NCBI GenBank assembly: GCA_028335825.1
Contig: JAIOKI010000005.1
Coordinates: forward strand, 186,001-250,000
Direction of reading: 5' to 3'
DNA length: 64,000 nucleotides
Source of the DNA: Nosema muscidifuracis
Taxonomy: Eukaryota > Microsporidia > Nosematidae
The stretch's first letter is position 1; every line of letters starts with the position of its first letter. A program made the position numbers and the translations under genes. Positions 38,761 to 49,059 of the stretch are shown piece by piece. The notes beneath the pieces were generated by a model. It made no database searches. It was not told where the DNA came from and saw nothing but the letters and a program-made list of their open reading frames with translations.

Positions 38761-39050
38761 TTTTTAAACTATATTTAGTCATATCATTTTTAAATAAAAT
38801 GATTTTAATTTAATAAACTTCTTTCTTATATTTATTCTTTTGTAAATACAATGATTTTAATTTAATAAACTTCTTTCTTATATTTATTCTTTTGTAAATA
38901 CAATGATTTTAATTTAATAATCTTCTTTCTTATATTTATTCTTTTTTAAACTATATTTAGTCATATCATTTTTAAATAAAATAATTTTAATTTAATAAAC
39001 TTATTTCTTATATTTATTCTTTTTTAAATACAATGATTTTAATTTAATAA
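38761..39050. repeat. About 53-bp tandem repeat
   Basis: Five units built on GATTTTAATTTAATAAACTT and CTTTCTTATATTTATTCTTT, with a longer phrase (ACTATATTTAGTCATATCAT) at both ends, suggesting a higher-order duplication. The repeat fills most of the gap 38730-39214. Confidence 0.85.
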
Positions 39051-39214
39051 CTTTACATATATCAAAAATATAATTTATATAAATAATATAATAAAGATAT
39101 TTTTTAGATAAACTACCAATTAAATACCTTTCAATATAATTTGTTTATCAACACCAACAAATCTTCTGTGATTCTCCTTTAAATAAATATAAATTATATT
39201 TTTAGTCCATAAAA

Positions 39215-40111
39215 ATGGAAAACACTAAATTTCAAGATGTACTAAAATCTTATGAAAATAAAGTAGAAGATGTTAAGTATGATAATATAAGTAAGAAAGA
39301 TGAAGAGAAGAGAATAATCTCAAATGATGTAAAACGTACAACATTTCTTTCATTAAATAAAAATGAGAAGGTAAAGACCAAGTATTTAAAGTTAATGTTG
39401 TATGATTTGTTATCAGAAATTCCTAATTCGTATGTACAAGGGATGAGTGAAATAGCTTCAGTATTTGTTTATTATTATCTTTCAAAAGACTTTGATAAAT
39501 TCTGTGTTAAAATTCAGGATGAAAATGGTGATACAGATAATTCGAGTATGGAACTTAATATTGAAAGTGAAAAGAATGAGAGTTATAAAGAGTTTAATAA
39601 ATTTGTCAAGAATAAGAAGGAGGTGGTTCGTATAGTTTTGACAAATGTTTTTACAAGGAAGTTTGATCCTCTTGTTTGTAATGATTTTGGACTTTACAAG
39701 GAGTATTCAGGGGTTTTTATAGAAATGATGAAGAGACGAGGTTTTAATTTAAAGGATACAGAAGTACATCAATATATGGGATCAATATTTACATTCTTTT
39801 GTAGGGATGTTACATCTATGGAAGATGCTTACAGAATATTTGAAATTATTCTTTCTACACCACCTACTTCTTTCTTCCTTTTACTTATAATATATTATGA
39901 TGTTATTTCTAAAAAGAAGCTTATTAATAGTGTTGATTGTAATTTGTACAAATCTGTTATTTTATTGGAAGATGAATTTGTAAAGACAGCTGAAAAATTA
40001 AGAAATGGTAAGGGTTGTTTTTTTTCACGAAACGCCGTCTTAGTGGGTGGCGTTGTTGGATTTGTAGTTGCTGTTGCGCTATACAAGATTAATAAGAAAC
40101 CCAATGACTAA
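39215..40111 (+). CDS. TBC-domain Rab GAP, tail-anchored (GYP8/TBC1D20 type)
   Basis: 298 aa, a compact TBC domain. The arginine finger motif I-x-x-D-x-x-R is I35, D38, R41 (ISNDVKRT). The glutamine finger Y-x-Q-G is Y73, Q75, G76. The middle has a charged insert (about 100-125). One membrane segment near the C-terminus (AVLVGGVVGFVVAVALY) is followed by a short basic tail, as in ER-anchored GYP8 and TBC1D20, which switch off Ypt1/Rab1-type GTPases in ER-Golgi traffic. The length is about half that of yeast GYP8. Confidence 0.78.
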   Translation: MENTKFQDVLKSYENKVEDVKYDNISKKDEEKRIISNDVKRTTFLSLNKNEKVKTKYLKLMLYDLLSEIPNSYVQGMSEIASVFVYYYLSKDFDKFCVKIQDENGDTDNSSMELNIESEKNESYKEFNKFVKNKKEVVRIVLTNVFTRKFDPLVCNDFGLYKEYSGVFIEMMKRRGFNLKDTEVHQYMGSIFTFFCRDVTSMEDAYRIFEIILSTPPTSFFLLLIIYYDVISKKKLINSVDCNLYKSVILLEDEFVKTAEKLRNGKGCFFSRNAVLVGGVVGFVVAVALYKINKKPND

Positions 40112-40395
40112 AATTAAATTTTGTCTTGAATTTTTTTTATAAATTGACTAAATTAAACTTAAAAATGTTTTAACTTTTTTGATTATGTCGTTATTAATTT
40201 TGTCATATACCAACATTATAAATTAAATATTATTTAAAAAAAATTGAAGATTTAATCATGAATTAAACATAAAAAATATTTTTTATTTAACTCTTTATTT
40301 TATTTGGTGACAGCTTAGATTTTTATATGATCAACTTCATTTCAAATTTTTCTTGAAAATCTTCTTTTAATTTTTTTTAATTTTTATAAACCCTT

Positions 40396-40890
40396 ATGAA
40401 GATTTTAATCACAGGGACTCCAGGAGCTGGTAAGACGACTATGTCATTAGAAATATCTGAATTATACAATATTCCACACATAGACGTGAGTAAATACATA
40501 AAAGAGAATAAGTTATATGAAAAAAAAGATGATAAATTTGATACTTTAATATTTGATGAAGATGTTGTACGAAAGCATTTGGAAAAGCATTTAAGCGATA
40601 AGGAAGATTTTATTATTGATACACATACACCAGAAATTGTAAGTTCTATCAAATTTGATTTTACTTATCTTCTTAAAGTTTCAACTGAGATATTGTACAC
40701 ACGATTGAGACACAGAGGATATACTCAATTAAAAATTAAGGAAAATATTAATTGTGAGATATTTGAAGTTATTGAGGATTCTCTTATTGATCATAATATG
40801 CCATTTTGTTTGGTAGGTGAAGAAGACGGTTATCTTAATAAAGATGATGTGATAAGTGAGATAGGAAAGTTTAAGATAGGAGCTAAATAA
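40396..40890 (+). CDS. FAP7: Adenylate kinase-like ribosome biogenesis factor FAP7 (AK6/CINAP)
   Basis: 164 aa. P-loop GTPGAGKTT (7-15). The DVSKYIKENKLYEKKDD block and DTLIFDEDVV-HLE match FAP7/AK6, as does FIIDTHTPEI (family DYHGCD/FPER-type strand, diverged). The LID-like part is RLRHRGYTQLKIKENINCEI, matching R-R-Y---KI-ENI-CEIF. FAP7 acts with uS11/Rps14 in the last 18S rRNA cleavage and has adenylate kinase/ATPase activity. CCC lies 2 nt before the ATG. Confidence 0.9.
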   Translation: MKILITGTPGAGKTTMSLEISELYNIPHIDVSKYIKENKLYEKKDDKFDTLIFDEDVVRKHLEKHLSDKEDFIIDTHTPEIVSSIKFDFTYLLKVSTEILYTRLRHRGYTQLKIKENINCEIFEVIEDSLIDHNMPFCLVGEEDGYLNKDDVISEIGKFKIGAK

Positions 40891-40909
40891 TTTATTAAAG
40901 TATTTGAGA

Positions 40910-41090
40910 TTTCTTTCTTATTTGAAGTTTAATATTTTTGATAAATAATTTTATTTAAAATTTCTTTCTTATTTGAAGTTTAATATTTTTGAAAAATAAT
41001 TTAATAATTTTAGTGTAATTTTCTTTCTTATTTGAAGTTTAATATTTTTGATAAATAATTTAATAATTTTATTTAAAATTTCTTTCATAT
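40910..41090. repeat. 50-60-bp tandem repeat
   Basis: Three and a half units starting TTCTTTCTTATTTGAAGTTT, then AATATTTTTGATAAATAATT, directly downstream of FAP7. The remainder of the gap to 41505 contains the palindrome TGACGTCA (41163-41170) and no gene. Confidence 0.8.
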
Positions 41091-41505
41091 AACGTTAACT
41101 AAATTTGAATGTTTATTATTAGATTAGCTAGGGGTGAAATATTTACAGATAATATTGTATTATGACGTCAATACAACCTAAAAAATAAAAAAAGAAATAT
41201 GAAATTTTATTTGAGATTCCTTTGATAAAAAAAACTAAATTCTAAAAAGAAGTAATTTGAAATTTTAATCGAAGAAAAACTTCTAAAATTCAACAAATTA
41301 ATGGCACAATTGAAAACATTGCATATAAAAATATTTTACAATTAATTTTTAAGATATAAAATGTTTAAATTTTGATTTATATCAACGATAACGTCATAAA
41401 ATTTTTTATAACTTTGGTATATAAATTTTAATTTATTGTTTAACTGACAAATAAAAATTAATTTATGAAACTTTTTATTTAAATAGAAAAAACATCTAAA
41501 AGGTA

Positions 41506-43269
41506 ATGTTCCTTAAATTATTTTTTACATGCACTGCTATAGGAATAGGGCTATTCTTTTTATATAAAAGATACAGAAATATTAAACTTAGGAAAATAGC
41601 TAAAGAATATTTCGGTAAACATGATTTAAAATGGAAACCTAAAGAACGTCATGAAATCGTAAAAGATTTTAAAAATAAGCATTTTGATATTCTTATAGTT
41701 GGAGGTGGGTCTTCAGGAGTAGGTTGTGCAGTAGATGCTGTAACACGGGGGCTTACTGTAGGTCTGATTGATTCTAATGATTTTGGATCAGGAACAAGCT
41801 CAAAATCTACTAAATTACTTCATGGAGGTGTAAGATATCTAGAAAAGGCTGTCAATGATCTAGACAGTTCACAATTTAATTTGGTAGTAGAGGCACTTAA
41901 TGAAAGAATTGTTGTTATGAAAACCTGTCCTTTTTTATCTCGTCCTATTGATATTCTTTTTCCTTTGTACAAGAAGATACTTGTACCTTACTATTACATC
42001 TTATTAAAAATATATGATTGGATATCTGGTAATAGAACACTAGGAAAAAGCAAGTTCTTATGTAGAAATGACACTATAAATAAATTCCCTAATATTCGTA
42101 AGAAGAATTTAGTAGGATCTATTTCATACTTAGATGGACAATTTTATGACTCAAAGTTTAATGTTTTACTTGCTGTAACAGCTGCTTATTACGGAGCATC
42201 AGTACTCAATCATACTAAACTAGTAAAAATAAAGAAAGAGAATAACAAAGTCGTTGGAATTGTATGTCATGATAAAATTACAGGACAAGATATCAATGTA
42301 AATTGCAAGATATTATTAAATACTACTGGTCCATTAACAGATGTAATCAGAAATATATCGAATAGATCTTCTCAACCAGTACTTCAACAAAGTTATGGTA
42401 CACATATTGTAGTACCTGCCATATTTTCGCCAAAGAATATGGGATTTGTTGATCCTAATACTAGTGATGGACGCATAGCTTTTTTTATGAATTACAAAGG
42501 AAAGACATTGATTGGTGCTACCGATGTTAAATGCACACCTGAGGAATTTAAAGAACCCACAAAAGAAGATCTAAATTTCTTGATTCATGAAGCTAACTAT
42601 TTTACAGATAATGACTTGAAACTAACTAAAGACGATGTACTTTCAGTGTGGACAGGTATAAGACCACTTGTTCGTGATCCATCAAAAGAACTGACAGAAA
42701 AAATCGTTAGAAAGCATTTAATTAAAATTGATGAAGATAATCTGGTATCACTTACTGGAGGAAAATGGACTATATACAGATTAATGGCAGAGGAAACTAT
42801 TGATAAGATTATCAAGCATTTCAATTTAACTACACAAAGACCTTGTATTACAAATTATTTCTCTGTACTTGGATCACAAGAATACAACAAAGCTACTGAG
42901 CTTGATTTGGCTCTAAAATTAAATATACCTGAAGATATTGCTAAACATTTAGCTACGTCATATGGTACTAAAGCTTATCTTATGAAAGAATATTTTGATA
43001 GAAAATATACAAGATTAACTGATGGATATCCGTACACAAAAGAAGAAATTTATTATTGCGTAGATAACGAAATGGCTTATAAAATTAGTGACGTCATTTT
43101 CAATAGATTAATGATAGGATATATTGATATAAGAAGAGCTCATGATTTAATAAATGTTGTTGGAGAAGTCATGGGAGAATGTCTGATGTGGAGTCAGGAT
43201 CGTTTAACGAATGAGACGGAGGAATGTATATCTATGTTGGATACATGTGGATACAGCTTATTAAAATAA
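41506..43269 (+). CDS. GUT2: FAD-dependent glycerol-3-phosphate dehydrogenase (mitosomal)
   Basis: Oxidises glycerol-3-phosphate to dihydroxyacetone phosphate and passes electrons to quinone. In microsporidia this is a mitosome-linked step that helps keep glycolytic NAD. 587 aa, against 649 in yeast. N-terminal membrane/targeting helix LFFTCTAIGIGLFFLYKRYR (5-24). FAD-binding G66-x-G68-x-x-G71 in LIVGGGSSGVG, then GTSSKSTKLLHGGVRYLE, FDG-like YLDGQFYD, and ATDVKCTPEEFKEPTKED. The C-terminal GlpO-like domain is present; the animal EF-hands are not. Confidence 0.94.
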   Translation: MFLKLFFTCTAIGIGLFFLYKRYRNIKLRKIAKEYFGKHDLKWKPKERHEIVKDFKNKHFDILIVGGGSSGVGCAVDAVTRGLTVGLIDSNDFGSGTSSKSTKLLHGGVRYLEKAVNDLDSSQFNLVVEALNERIVVMKTCPFLSRPIDILFPLYKKILVPYYYILLKIYDWISGNRTLGKSKFLCRNDTINKFPNIRKKNLVGSISYLDGQFYDSKFNVLLAVTAAYYGASVLNHTKLVKIKKENNKVVGIVCHDKITGQDINVNCKILLNTTGPLTDVIRNISNRSSQPVLQQSYGTHIVVPAIFSPKNMGFVDPNTSDGRIAFFMNYKGKTLIGATDVKCTPEEFKEPTKEDLNFLIHEANYFTDNDLKLTKDDVLSVWTGIRPLVRDPSKELTEKIVRKHLIKIDEDNLVSLTGGKWTIYRLMAEETIDKIIKHFNLTTQRPCITNYFSVLGSQEYNKATELDLALKLNIPEDIAKHLATSYGTKAYLMKEYFDRKYTRLTDGYPYTKEEIYYCVDNEMAYKISDVIFNRLMIGYIDIRRAHDLINVVGEVMGECLMWSQDRLTNETEECISMLDTCGYSLLK

Positions 43270-43307
43270 ATAAATTTTTTAAGTAAAAATTATTTTGAAA
43301 ATTTAAA

Positions 43308-43508
43308 TTTTCACTGTAATTTTTTTAATTAACATTTTTACAAATATATTTAGATTTTTTCACTGTAATTTTTTTAATTAACATTTTTACAAATATATTT
43401 AGAAATTTTCACTGTAATTTTTTTCATTAACATTTTTACAAATATATTTAGAAATTTTTTACTGTAATTTTTTTAATTAACATTTTTACAAATATATTTA
43501 GAAATTTT
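43308..43508. repeat. About 50-58-bp tandem repeat, four copies
   Basis: Units of TTCACTGTAATTTTTTTAAT then TAACATTTTTACAAATATAT between the convergent GUT2 and GOT1 genes. The copies are over 90% alike by eye. Confidence 0.88.
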
Positions 43509-43586
43509 ACCTTATTCAAATCTTGTTAATTACGTTTCAAAAATTTATTGACAAATACTATGAAAATTTTATGTTTAATTATCTTC

Positions 43587-43937
43587 TTATTTGATTTTAC
43601 TTAATACACGTCCAAATATCAATCCTCTTAAAATAGTCCTAAAAGATGGAATACTATCTTTAAGAAGAATGAAAAGTCCTACAACTTCTAGTATAAACCC
43701 AAGCATCACAAGCCCATATAGTATAAATACGAAACCTATAGTAAAAATAACTGTTCCTTGAATTTTATCTAGATTAAGCATATTGAATAAATGTGATCTG
43801 GCTAGTGTAGCTATCCCTATAAATACTAAAATATTTCCACATATCATAAGAGCCTTATCTAGTAATAAAATAAATCCAAGAGCAAATACTGATATTCCTA
43901 TAAGAATAATTACTACACCTGTTTCTTTCATATTCAT
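43587..43937 (-). CDS. GOT1: Golgi traffic protein GOT1
   Basis: 116 aa from ATG 43937 (MNMKETGVV), which follows CCCTT directly; the frame is open 26 codons further up, but that part is not conserved. Four membrane segments: GVVIILIGISVFALGFILLL, then KALMICGNILVFIGIATLA, GTVIFTIGFVFILYGL, and GFILEVVGLFILLKD. The LLLDKALMICGNILVFIG block matches LFFDRALLAIGN-LF--G of GOT1/SFT2. It supports vesicle fusion at the Golgi. Length is close to yeast GOT1 (138 aa). Confidence 0.83.
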   Translation of the reverse strand: MNMKETGVVIILIGISVFALGFILLLDKALMICGNILVFIGIATLARSHLFNMLNLDKIQGTVIFTIGFVFILYGLVMLGFILEVVGLFILLKDSIPSFRTILRGLIFGRVLSKIK

Positions 43938-44204
43938 AAGGGTGTAAAAATAAGTAAACAAATAAAACTTAATTAAATGATGAAATTGAAATTTAGCATG
44001 ACAATTATGTAGCAAATTGATTCGTTGCTATAATAGGGTTTAATTTTTTAAAAAAATATTTAGAAATCATAAAGTTAGAAAAAAGATATGTTTTTGAAAG
44101 AAATATAAATAAAAGACACAGAATTCGAATTTAGATAAGAGCTTGTAGTATTTAAAATATATTAGACTAAACATTGATAATTTTTTTAAAAGTTGAGAAT
44201 AATA

Positions 44205-44275
44205 AATAATACCTTTAATAATTCAAACTTTCTCAAAATAACGATCAACAACTTTACAGTCAAACCCATGACTTT
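44205..44275. repeat. Dispersed repeat, copy B (diverged)
   Basis: AATACCTTTAATAATTCAAA then CTTTCTCAAAATAACGATCA. It matches the first ~25 bp of copies A and C well and the rest weakly. Confidence 0.45.
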
Positions 44276-44744
44276 TGGAATAACTGAAATATTATGATTT
44301 AATAAAATAACTAGACAGATTAAAACTTAAAAAAGTCTTAAAAATATTAAAAATTTATTTTTAAATGTTTGATGAAGTTTATCTTGTTAAAAATACAACC
44401 TAAATATGTGGTCTATCTAGAACTATAGGAGAATAAAAAAAGGCTTATTTAATCAGTCAAATTTTTTTATTTTAGGTTTTCTGTTTGCAGCCATATTATG
44501 GTTACTCACATATTAATTTAAATAATCTTCTGATCATCACATTATCAAAAAAAAATATAAATAACTAACCTTGGAGGGGCATAAAAAATAATAATTCAAT
44601 TAATTCTATACTGGTGACCTAATTTAATTAGAGTACAACAATATTATCCTATTTTTGGTATATTTGTTAATATTAAAAAGCTAATATATTTTTATCAGAC
44701 TATTAAATTAAGTATGTTTTCACAACAGAAATATTTACATAAAT

Positions 44745-44835
44745 AAATATCTTTAATAATTCAAACTACTCAAACATTATCAAAGCAACAAGCATCAGCT
44801 CCAACGTAGGTTAGAACTATGGCTTTCAAAGAAAT
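44745..44835. repeat. Dispersed repeat, copy C
   Basis: CTTTAATAATTCAAACTACT then CAAACATTATCAAAGCAACA and AGCATCAGCTCCA. The ~55-bp core is about 90% the same as copy A at 6733-6815, nearly 38 kb away, by eye. Confidence 0.65.
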
Positions 44836-45670
44836 ATTTACATATTTTTTAAAATATGAATTTTTATTTTATTATATTTGTCTTATTTTTAACTAATTGA
44901 ATGATACAGAGTTCTGAGGAAGACATTTACATAGAAATTCAAAAGGTAAGAATTTATTATTTTAAAACCAAAGCTTTTTATATTCAAGACACAAACTAAA
45001 TAAATAATATTTTCGTTGATATTAATTAATTTATACAGAATTTGGATTTTATGTTCTGAATCTATTAAAATATACTATAAAATAACTTGAACATAAAAAT
45101 TGTATGTTTAAAATGAAATAATAGATTGCTATTATAAAGTATAATAATGAATAGATATTTTATGAACAAAGTTTATTTTTTGTCTACATGATGGGGAAAG
45201 TATAGTAACAAATTTTCACAAGGCCTACAGAAAGAATTAAAACTTGATAAAAAAATTAAGGCAAAATGTTGAGTCCAAGATAAAAAATAACTTTGAGGAT
45301 ATAAAATGGGACTTCTATCAAAAATGACGTATATATGCATAAAAAGTGAAGGTAAAAAAAATTAAAATTTCACCGATTTAATTTTATAGACGTTTCATAT
45401 AAATTAATTATTTAAACTATTTTTAATGTTTAACCAAATATCAAAAAAATTAATTAAAAAACAATAAAGCAAACAATAATTTTGATATAAAAAGTAAAAA
45501 AAATTGAATGATTTTAGAAAGAACTGAATCAATAAATATTTGTTGGCACAAACAGTATTTCAAAGAACCTTAATATGATATTGTATATCTTAAAATTTAA
45601 TAATATAATGTTTAATTTATATTAAAATTGATATTTTGATTTAAATTAAAATTTTTCCCCTTGATAAAGA

Positions 45671-47371
45671 ATGAATTATAAAAAGATTATTTTTATCTTA
45701 TCTGTAAGAACATCTCTTGGTGATTTATATAAGCAGATTGAAAATAATGTTATACAAAAAATTGATAATAAAGAATACATAGAAATACAATCCAAAAATC
45801 AAGATATAAATCATTCATTAATCATAAACAATGAACACGTAATTATTAATAACTATACAAGACCAGCTTTTCTAAGTTATAATTCATATTTAAAAAGCGT
45901 AAAAGAAGAAAATTTTTTCTTAGATATTTTATACTTTTTGTATGTTAAACAAACAAAATCTACTGAAAAATTATTAATTATAAAAATTAAGAACTCCTGC
46001 ATATCTAAAAAGATATCATCAGTATTCAAAAATATATCACAGAAAAATATCCAAAAAATGATAATACGGTACAATATATCAAATTACGATCCAGATTACT
46101 TAATTTATAAAGATGTTATCGTTAACAATTTAATTTACGATCACTTAATTCTTAAAATGAAATATGGGTATCTAAATACTAATACAGAATTCTTATTCGC
46201 ATTTAAAATTAAGAAGTGTAGATATTTTTTTGATATTTCGATCTTAGACCTACAATTAGAACCTTATATCAATGAGATACTAATTTATGAATTTATCTTT
46301 TTAAATACGAGGTTAAATTTTTTTAAAAACCGTGCGAAAAATTTTCGAATAGAAATTCTAATACAAATTCTTATTGATGATGTTTATTATTTTAGTAAAA
46401 ATACTAATTGTTCAAAAATACATTCCTTACATGCCCTCCAGCACAGCCTATTATTTCATAAAATGCCTGAAATTCTTTTTTATTACCAAGAAAATCTAAA
46501 TAATTTCTTCCACGATCTCGCTAACAATGCTTCATGCAACCGTACATTCTATGTTTATGAATATAAATCCATAATTGGTATTAATAAGTGTATTTATAGT
46601 TACGATAGTTCGAACAAGAAAGCATTTACTATTTCATTTGGTGCTTACAGAGAAATCAAAAAATATTTTTTGAGGCTTAAGAGGTATGGTTTTTTGAATT
46701 CAACAATGATACGATCCTATTTCTATGTTTTCGCTAATACACAATTATTCGACTACATTTTACGAGATTGTTTTAGCAAAAGATTCAGTGCAGAATTTAT
46801 TATTTTACTTCATAATCTAAAATTTGCTGAATTAATTAATAATAACGAATTTATTAATTTAATGTCATTTAATACTGATCAGATTTGGTATTTAAATATT
46901 TACAATTATATGGTAGATATAATAATCAAACGTATAATTAGTACTCCAATTAATGATCTTTTAACAATAAAATGCTTGTACTTCCAGTATTTTATATTGG
47001 AACAGCTTAAAATCTTTGTGAACGAGAAAGATGTTAACGATTCTAAAAATAAAATCACGACATCTATCAAAAATGATTTTATAGCTTGTAAATATATCAT
47101 AGATGCCATGCCAGATGCATGTATTATATCTGTACAAGTAAAATTTGTAATCAAACTTATTCTTTTTACTTTTTCTAAAAATATAGGTGGAACCAAAATG
47201 TCAGAATTTGAAGATTTATTGTTTGAAAATGAAAGACCTCGACAAAATATTTTTAATACTAATGACTATTCAAAGGTAAAAAGATATTTAGTTAATTCAT
47301 TGAAAGAACGAAACAATTTTAGATTTTTAAAGGGGTATAGGAGATGTTTTAGAAGATTTTCTAACCGTTAA
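45671..47371 (+). CDS. Secreted protein, lineage-specific family, diverged member 3
   Basis: 566 aa. Signal-like start MNYKKIIFILSVRTSLGDLY; CCCC lies 10 nt before the ATG. The body is polar, with several basic patches and an arginine-rich end (FRFLKGYRRCFRRFSNR). It shares weaker versions of the blocks seen in 13848-15404 and 15815-17347: RTFYVYEYKSIIGINKCIYSY for the NYLVIY--IIGIN-KY block, and FIILLHNLKFAELINNNEF for LYFCEIID-SE. I treat it as an old dispersed paralogue. No known domain. Confidence 0.6.
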   Translation: MNYKKIIFILSVRTSLGDLYKQIENNVIQKIDNKEYIEIQSKNQDINHSLIINNEHVIINNYTRPAFLSYNSYLKSVKEENFFLDILYFLYVKQTKSTEKLLIIKIKNSCISKKISSVFKNISQKNIQKMIIRYNISNYDPDYLIYKDVIVNNLIYDHLILKMKYGYLNTNTEFLFAFKIKKCRYFFDISILDLQLEPYINEILIYEFIFLNTRLNFFKNRAKNFRIEILIQILIDDVYYFSKNTNCSKIHSLHALQHSLLFHKMPEILFYYQENLNNFFHDLANNASCNRTFYVYEYKSIIGINKCIYSYDSSNKKAFTISFGAYREIKKYFLRLKRYGFLNSTMIRSYFYVFANTQLFDYILRDCFSKRFSAEFIILLHNLKFAELINNNEFINLMSFNTDQIWYLNIYNYMVDIIIKRIISTPINDLLTIKCLYFQYFILEQLKIFVNEKDVNDSKNKITTSIKNDFIACKYIIDAMPDACIISVQVKFVIKLILFTFSKNIGGTKMSEFEDLLFENERPRQNIFNTNDYSKVKRYLVNSLKERNNFRFLKGYRRCFRRFSNR

Positions 47372-49059
47372 GTTTAATTTATTAAATTTTAACTTATTAT
47401 TTTTCTTTTCTAGATTATAAATTTGTCTTTAAAATATATAAATTAAAAATGATAAAGAGTTTTTATAATTAATTTGTGACATTATTTTTCGATATAAAGT
47501 TATTGAACAATAATTATATAATGCTCTTTGTTAATTCAATAATCGTTCTTTACTTATTAAATTTAATCTTTCCATAGTTAATTCTTTTATATGATTTTAG
47601 TATGCAATTCTATAGAGCTAACTAATATTAAATTTTCACTTATTTTTTGCATACTTTACACTGTAATTTGAAAATATTCTTGTTTATCAAAAATTAGATT
47701 TTACATTTTATTATTTCTCAAAGAGTAAGGATATATTTGCTAATATCTTTTTCACGTTTATTTTGTTTATATCACAGTATTTAATATTTTTTTCATTAAT
47801 TTAATTTATCATCTTCCAACATAACATAAAAAGTTTGATTTATGATATTCTAAGAAACTATAAATCCAGTTTTAAGTATCTTACCAAGATAAATAATAAT
47901 TAATTGGCTGTGCACTATTTTTTTAAAAATTATTATTCTATAGCTTCATCAATAAATTCAATTTATTTACTCTTCATTTAATCTAAGTTATCTTCTATTC
48001 TAAAATATTTCATTGTTGTATAAATTTATCAAAGTTTGTAAAGAACTATTAAAAAATTAAAAAATAAACAACAACTTTAATCGTATTCTTCTGTTACAAA
48101 AAGATGAATTTAATTATACTTACATAGTTTTTTACAACTGGTATAGAATATTATGTTATATTCGTGATGTGCTGTCCTTATTATGAAAGCTTAGATACAA
48201 ATAGCATAATTTCTTTTCATTAACTATGATATTTTACAATTACCAGTATAAATTTATTTTCTTTCTAACACTCCTAAATAATATTTGCTAATTTTTGTCT
48301 AACAGATAGAACTAATGGTATTCTTTTATAGATAATTCAGATGTTTCTATGCAATAACTTAAATAATCTGCTTTATATTTAGTATATTACATCATAATTC
48401 AAGATCTTAAATTTTAGTATAATTTTTAACTATATAAACAGAATTTCTCTTTGGTTACATAAAATAGCATTTTATTCTTCTCAACTACTTTAAGATGATT
48501 TAATAGTTATTAAATTATTTTAGTATATTTTACTGATAAAAAAGATGATGAACTAAATTTATTAAACAATTTTTCTTATAATTATATTTTAGTATACAGT
48601 GAATCATATCATAGCAGAATTAATAAAATTACATCAATTTAATTATTTTATAAAAATAAATTTATATTAAAATAATAACTTTGTTTATTATAAGCTATCT
48701 ATCAAGTTTTTTAATTAAAAATATTTTTTGTTCAAAATTTTTTGAAAAATGATTTTGAAAAATCTTCTTAACATTTTATATTATATTGAAATTTTAACTA
48801 TTTTTATTATAATTTATGTGATTGTTTAGCTCTAAATAATTCACTTATACTTGACAGATATCTGAATTTTTTTATGTGTATAAATTAAATGATGAGTTTT
48901 TTTATTAATTAAAAATTATTTGAAATTGTAAAAAAACAATAGAAATAAAATATTTTTATAAGTATATGTTAATTAATTTTTTTTTAATAAAATAGTACTC
49001 ATATTTTTTTCGCTATATCACTTTTTAATAGTTTTAAATAATTTTTTTAGAGGGGTATA
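47372..49059. other. 1.7-kb gene-poor gap
   Basis: No intact gene, RNA or clear repeat between two secreted-protein genes. A fragment at 48537-48641 resembles the secreted family and suggests that a further copy decayed here. Confidence 0.5.
48537..48641 (+). pseudogene. Possible relic of a secreted-family gene
   Basis: A short frame reads DDELNLLNNFSYNYILVYSE and then RINKITSI. Member 1 has DDFLNNTMNYLVIYCSSD and then GINLTKYTSI at the matching place, so about 10 residues agree in order and spacing. The flanks are too decayed to extend the match. Low confidence. Confidence 0.3.

Larger units (their letters stand above)
43938..45670. other. 1.7-kb gene-poor gap with dispersed repeats
   Basis: No intact gene. 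It contains dispersed repeat copies at 44205-44275 and 44745-44835. At 44858-44950 there is a short frame that begins like a signal peptide (MNFYFIIFVLFLTN) and after a break reads EEDIYIEIQK, possibly a relic of the start of a secreted gene. Some stretches (44400-44650, 45180-45330) are less A+T rich than usual for gaps, but no RNA motif is recognised. Confidence 0.5.

Noticed and set aside
41163-41170. TGACGTCA palindrome resembling a CRE site
   Set aside because: An 8-bp match also occurs in part inside coding regions; no evidence of a bZIP-controlled promoter.
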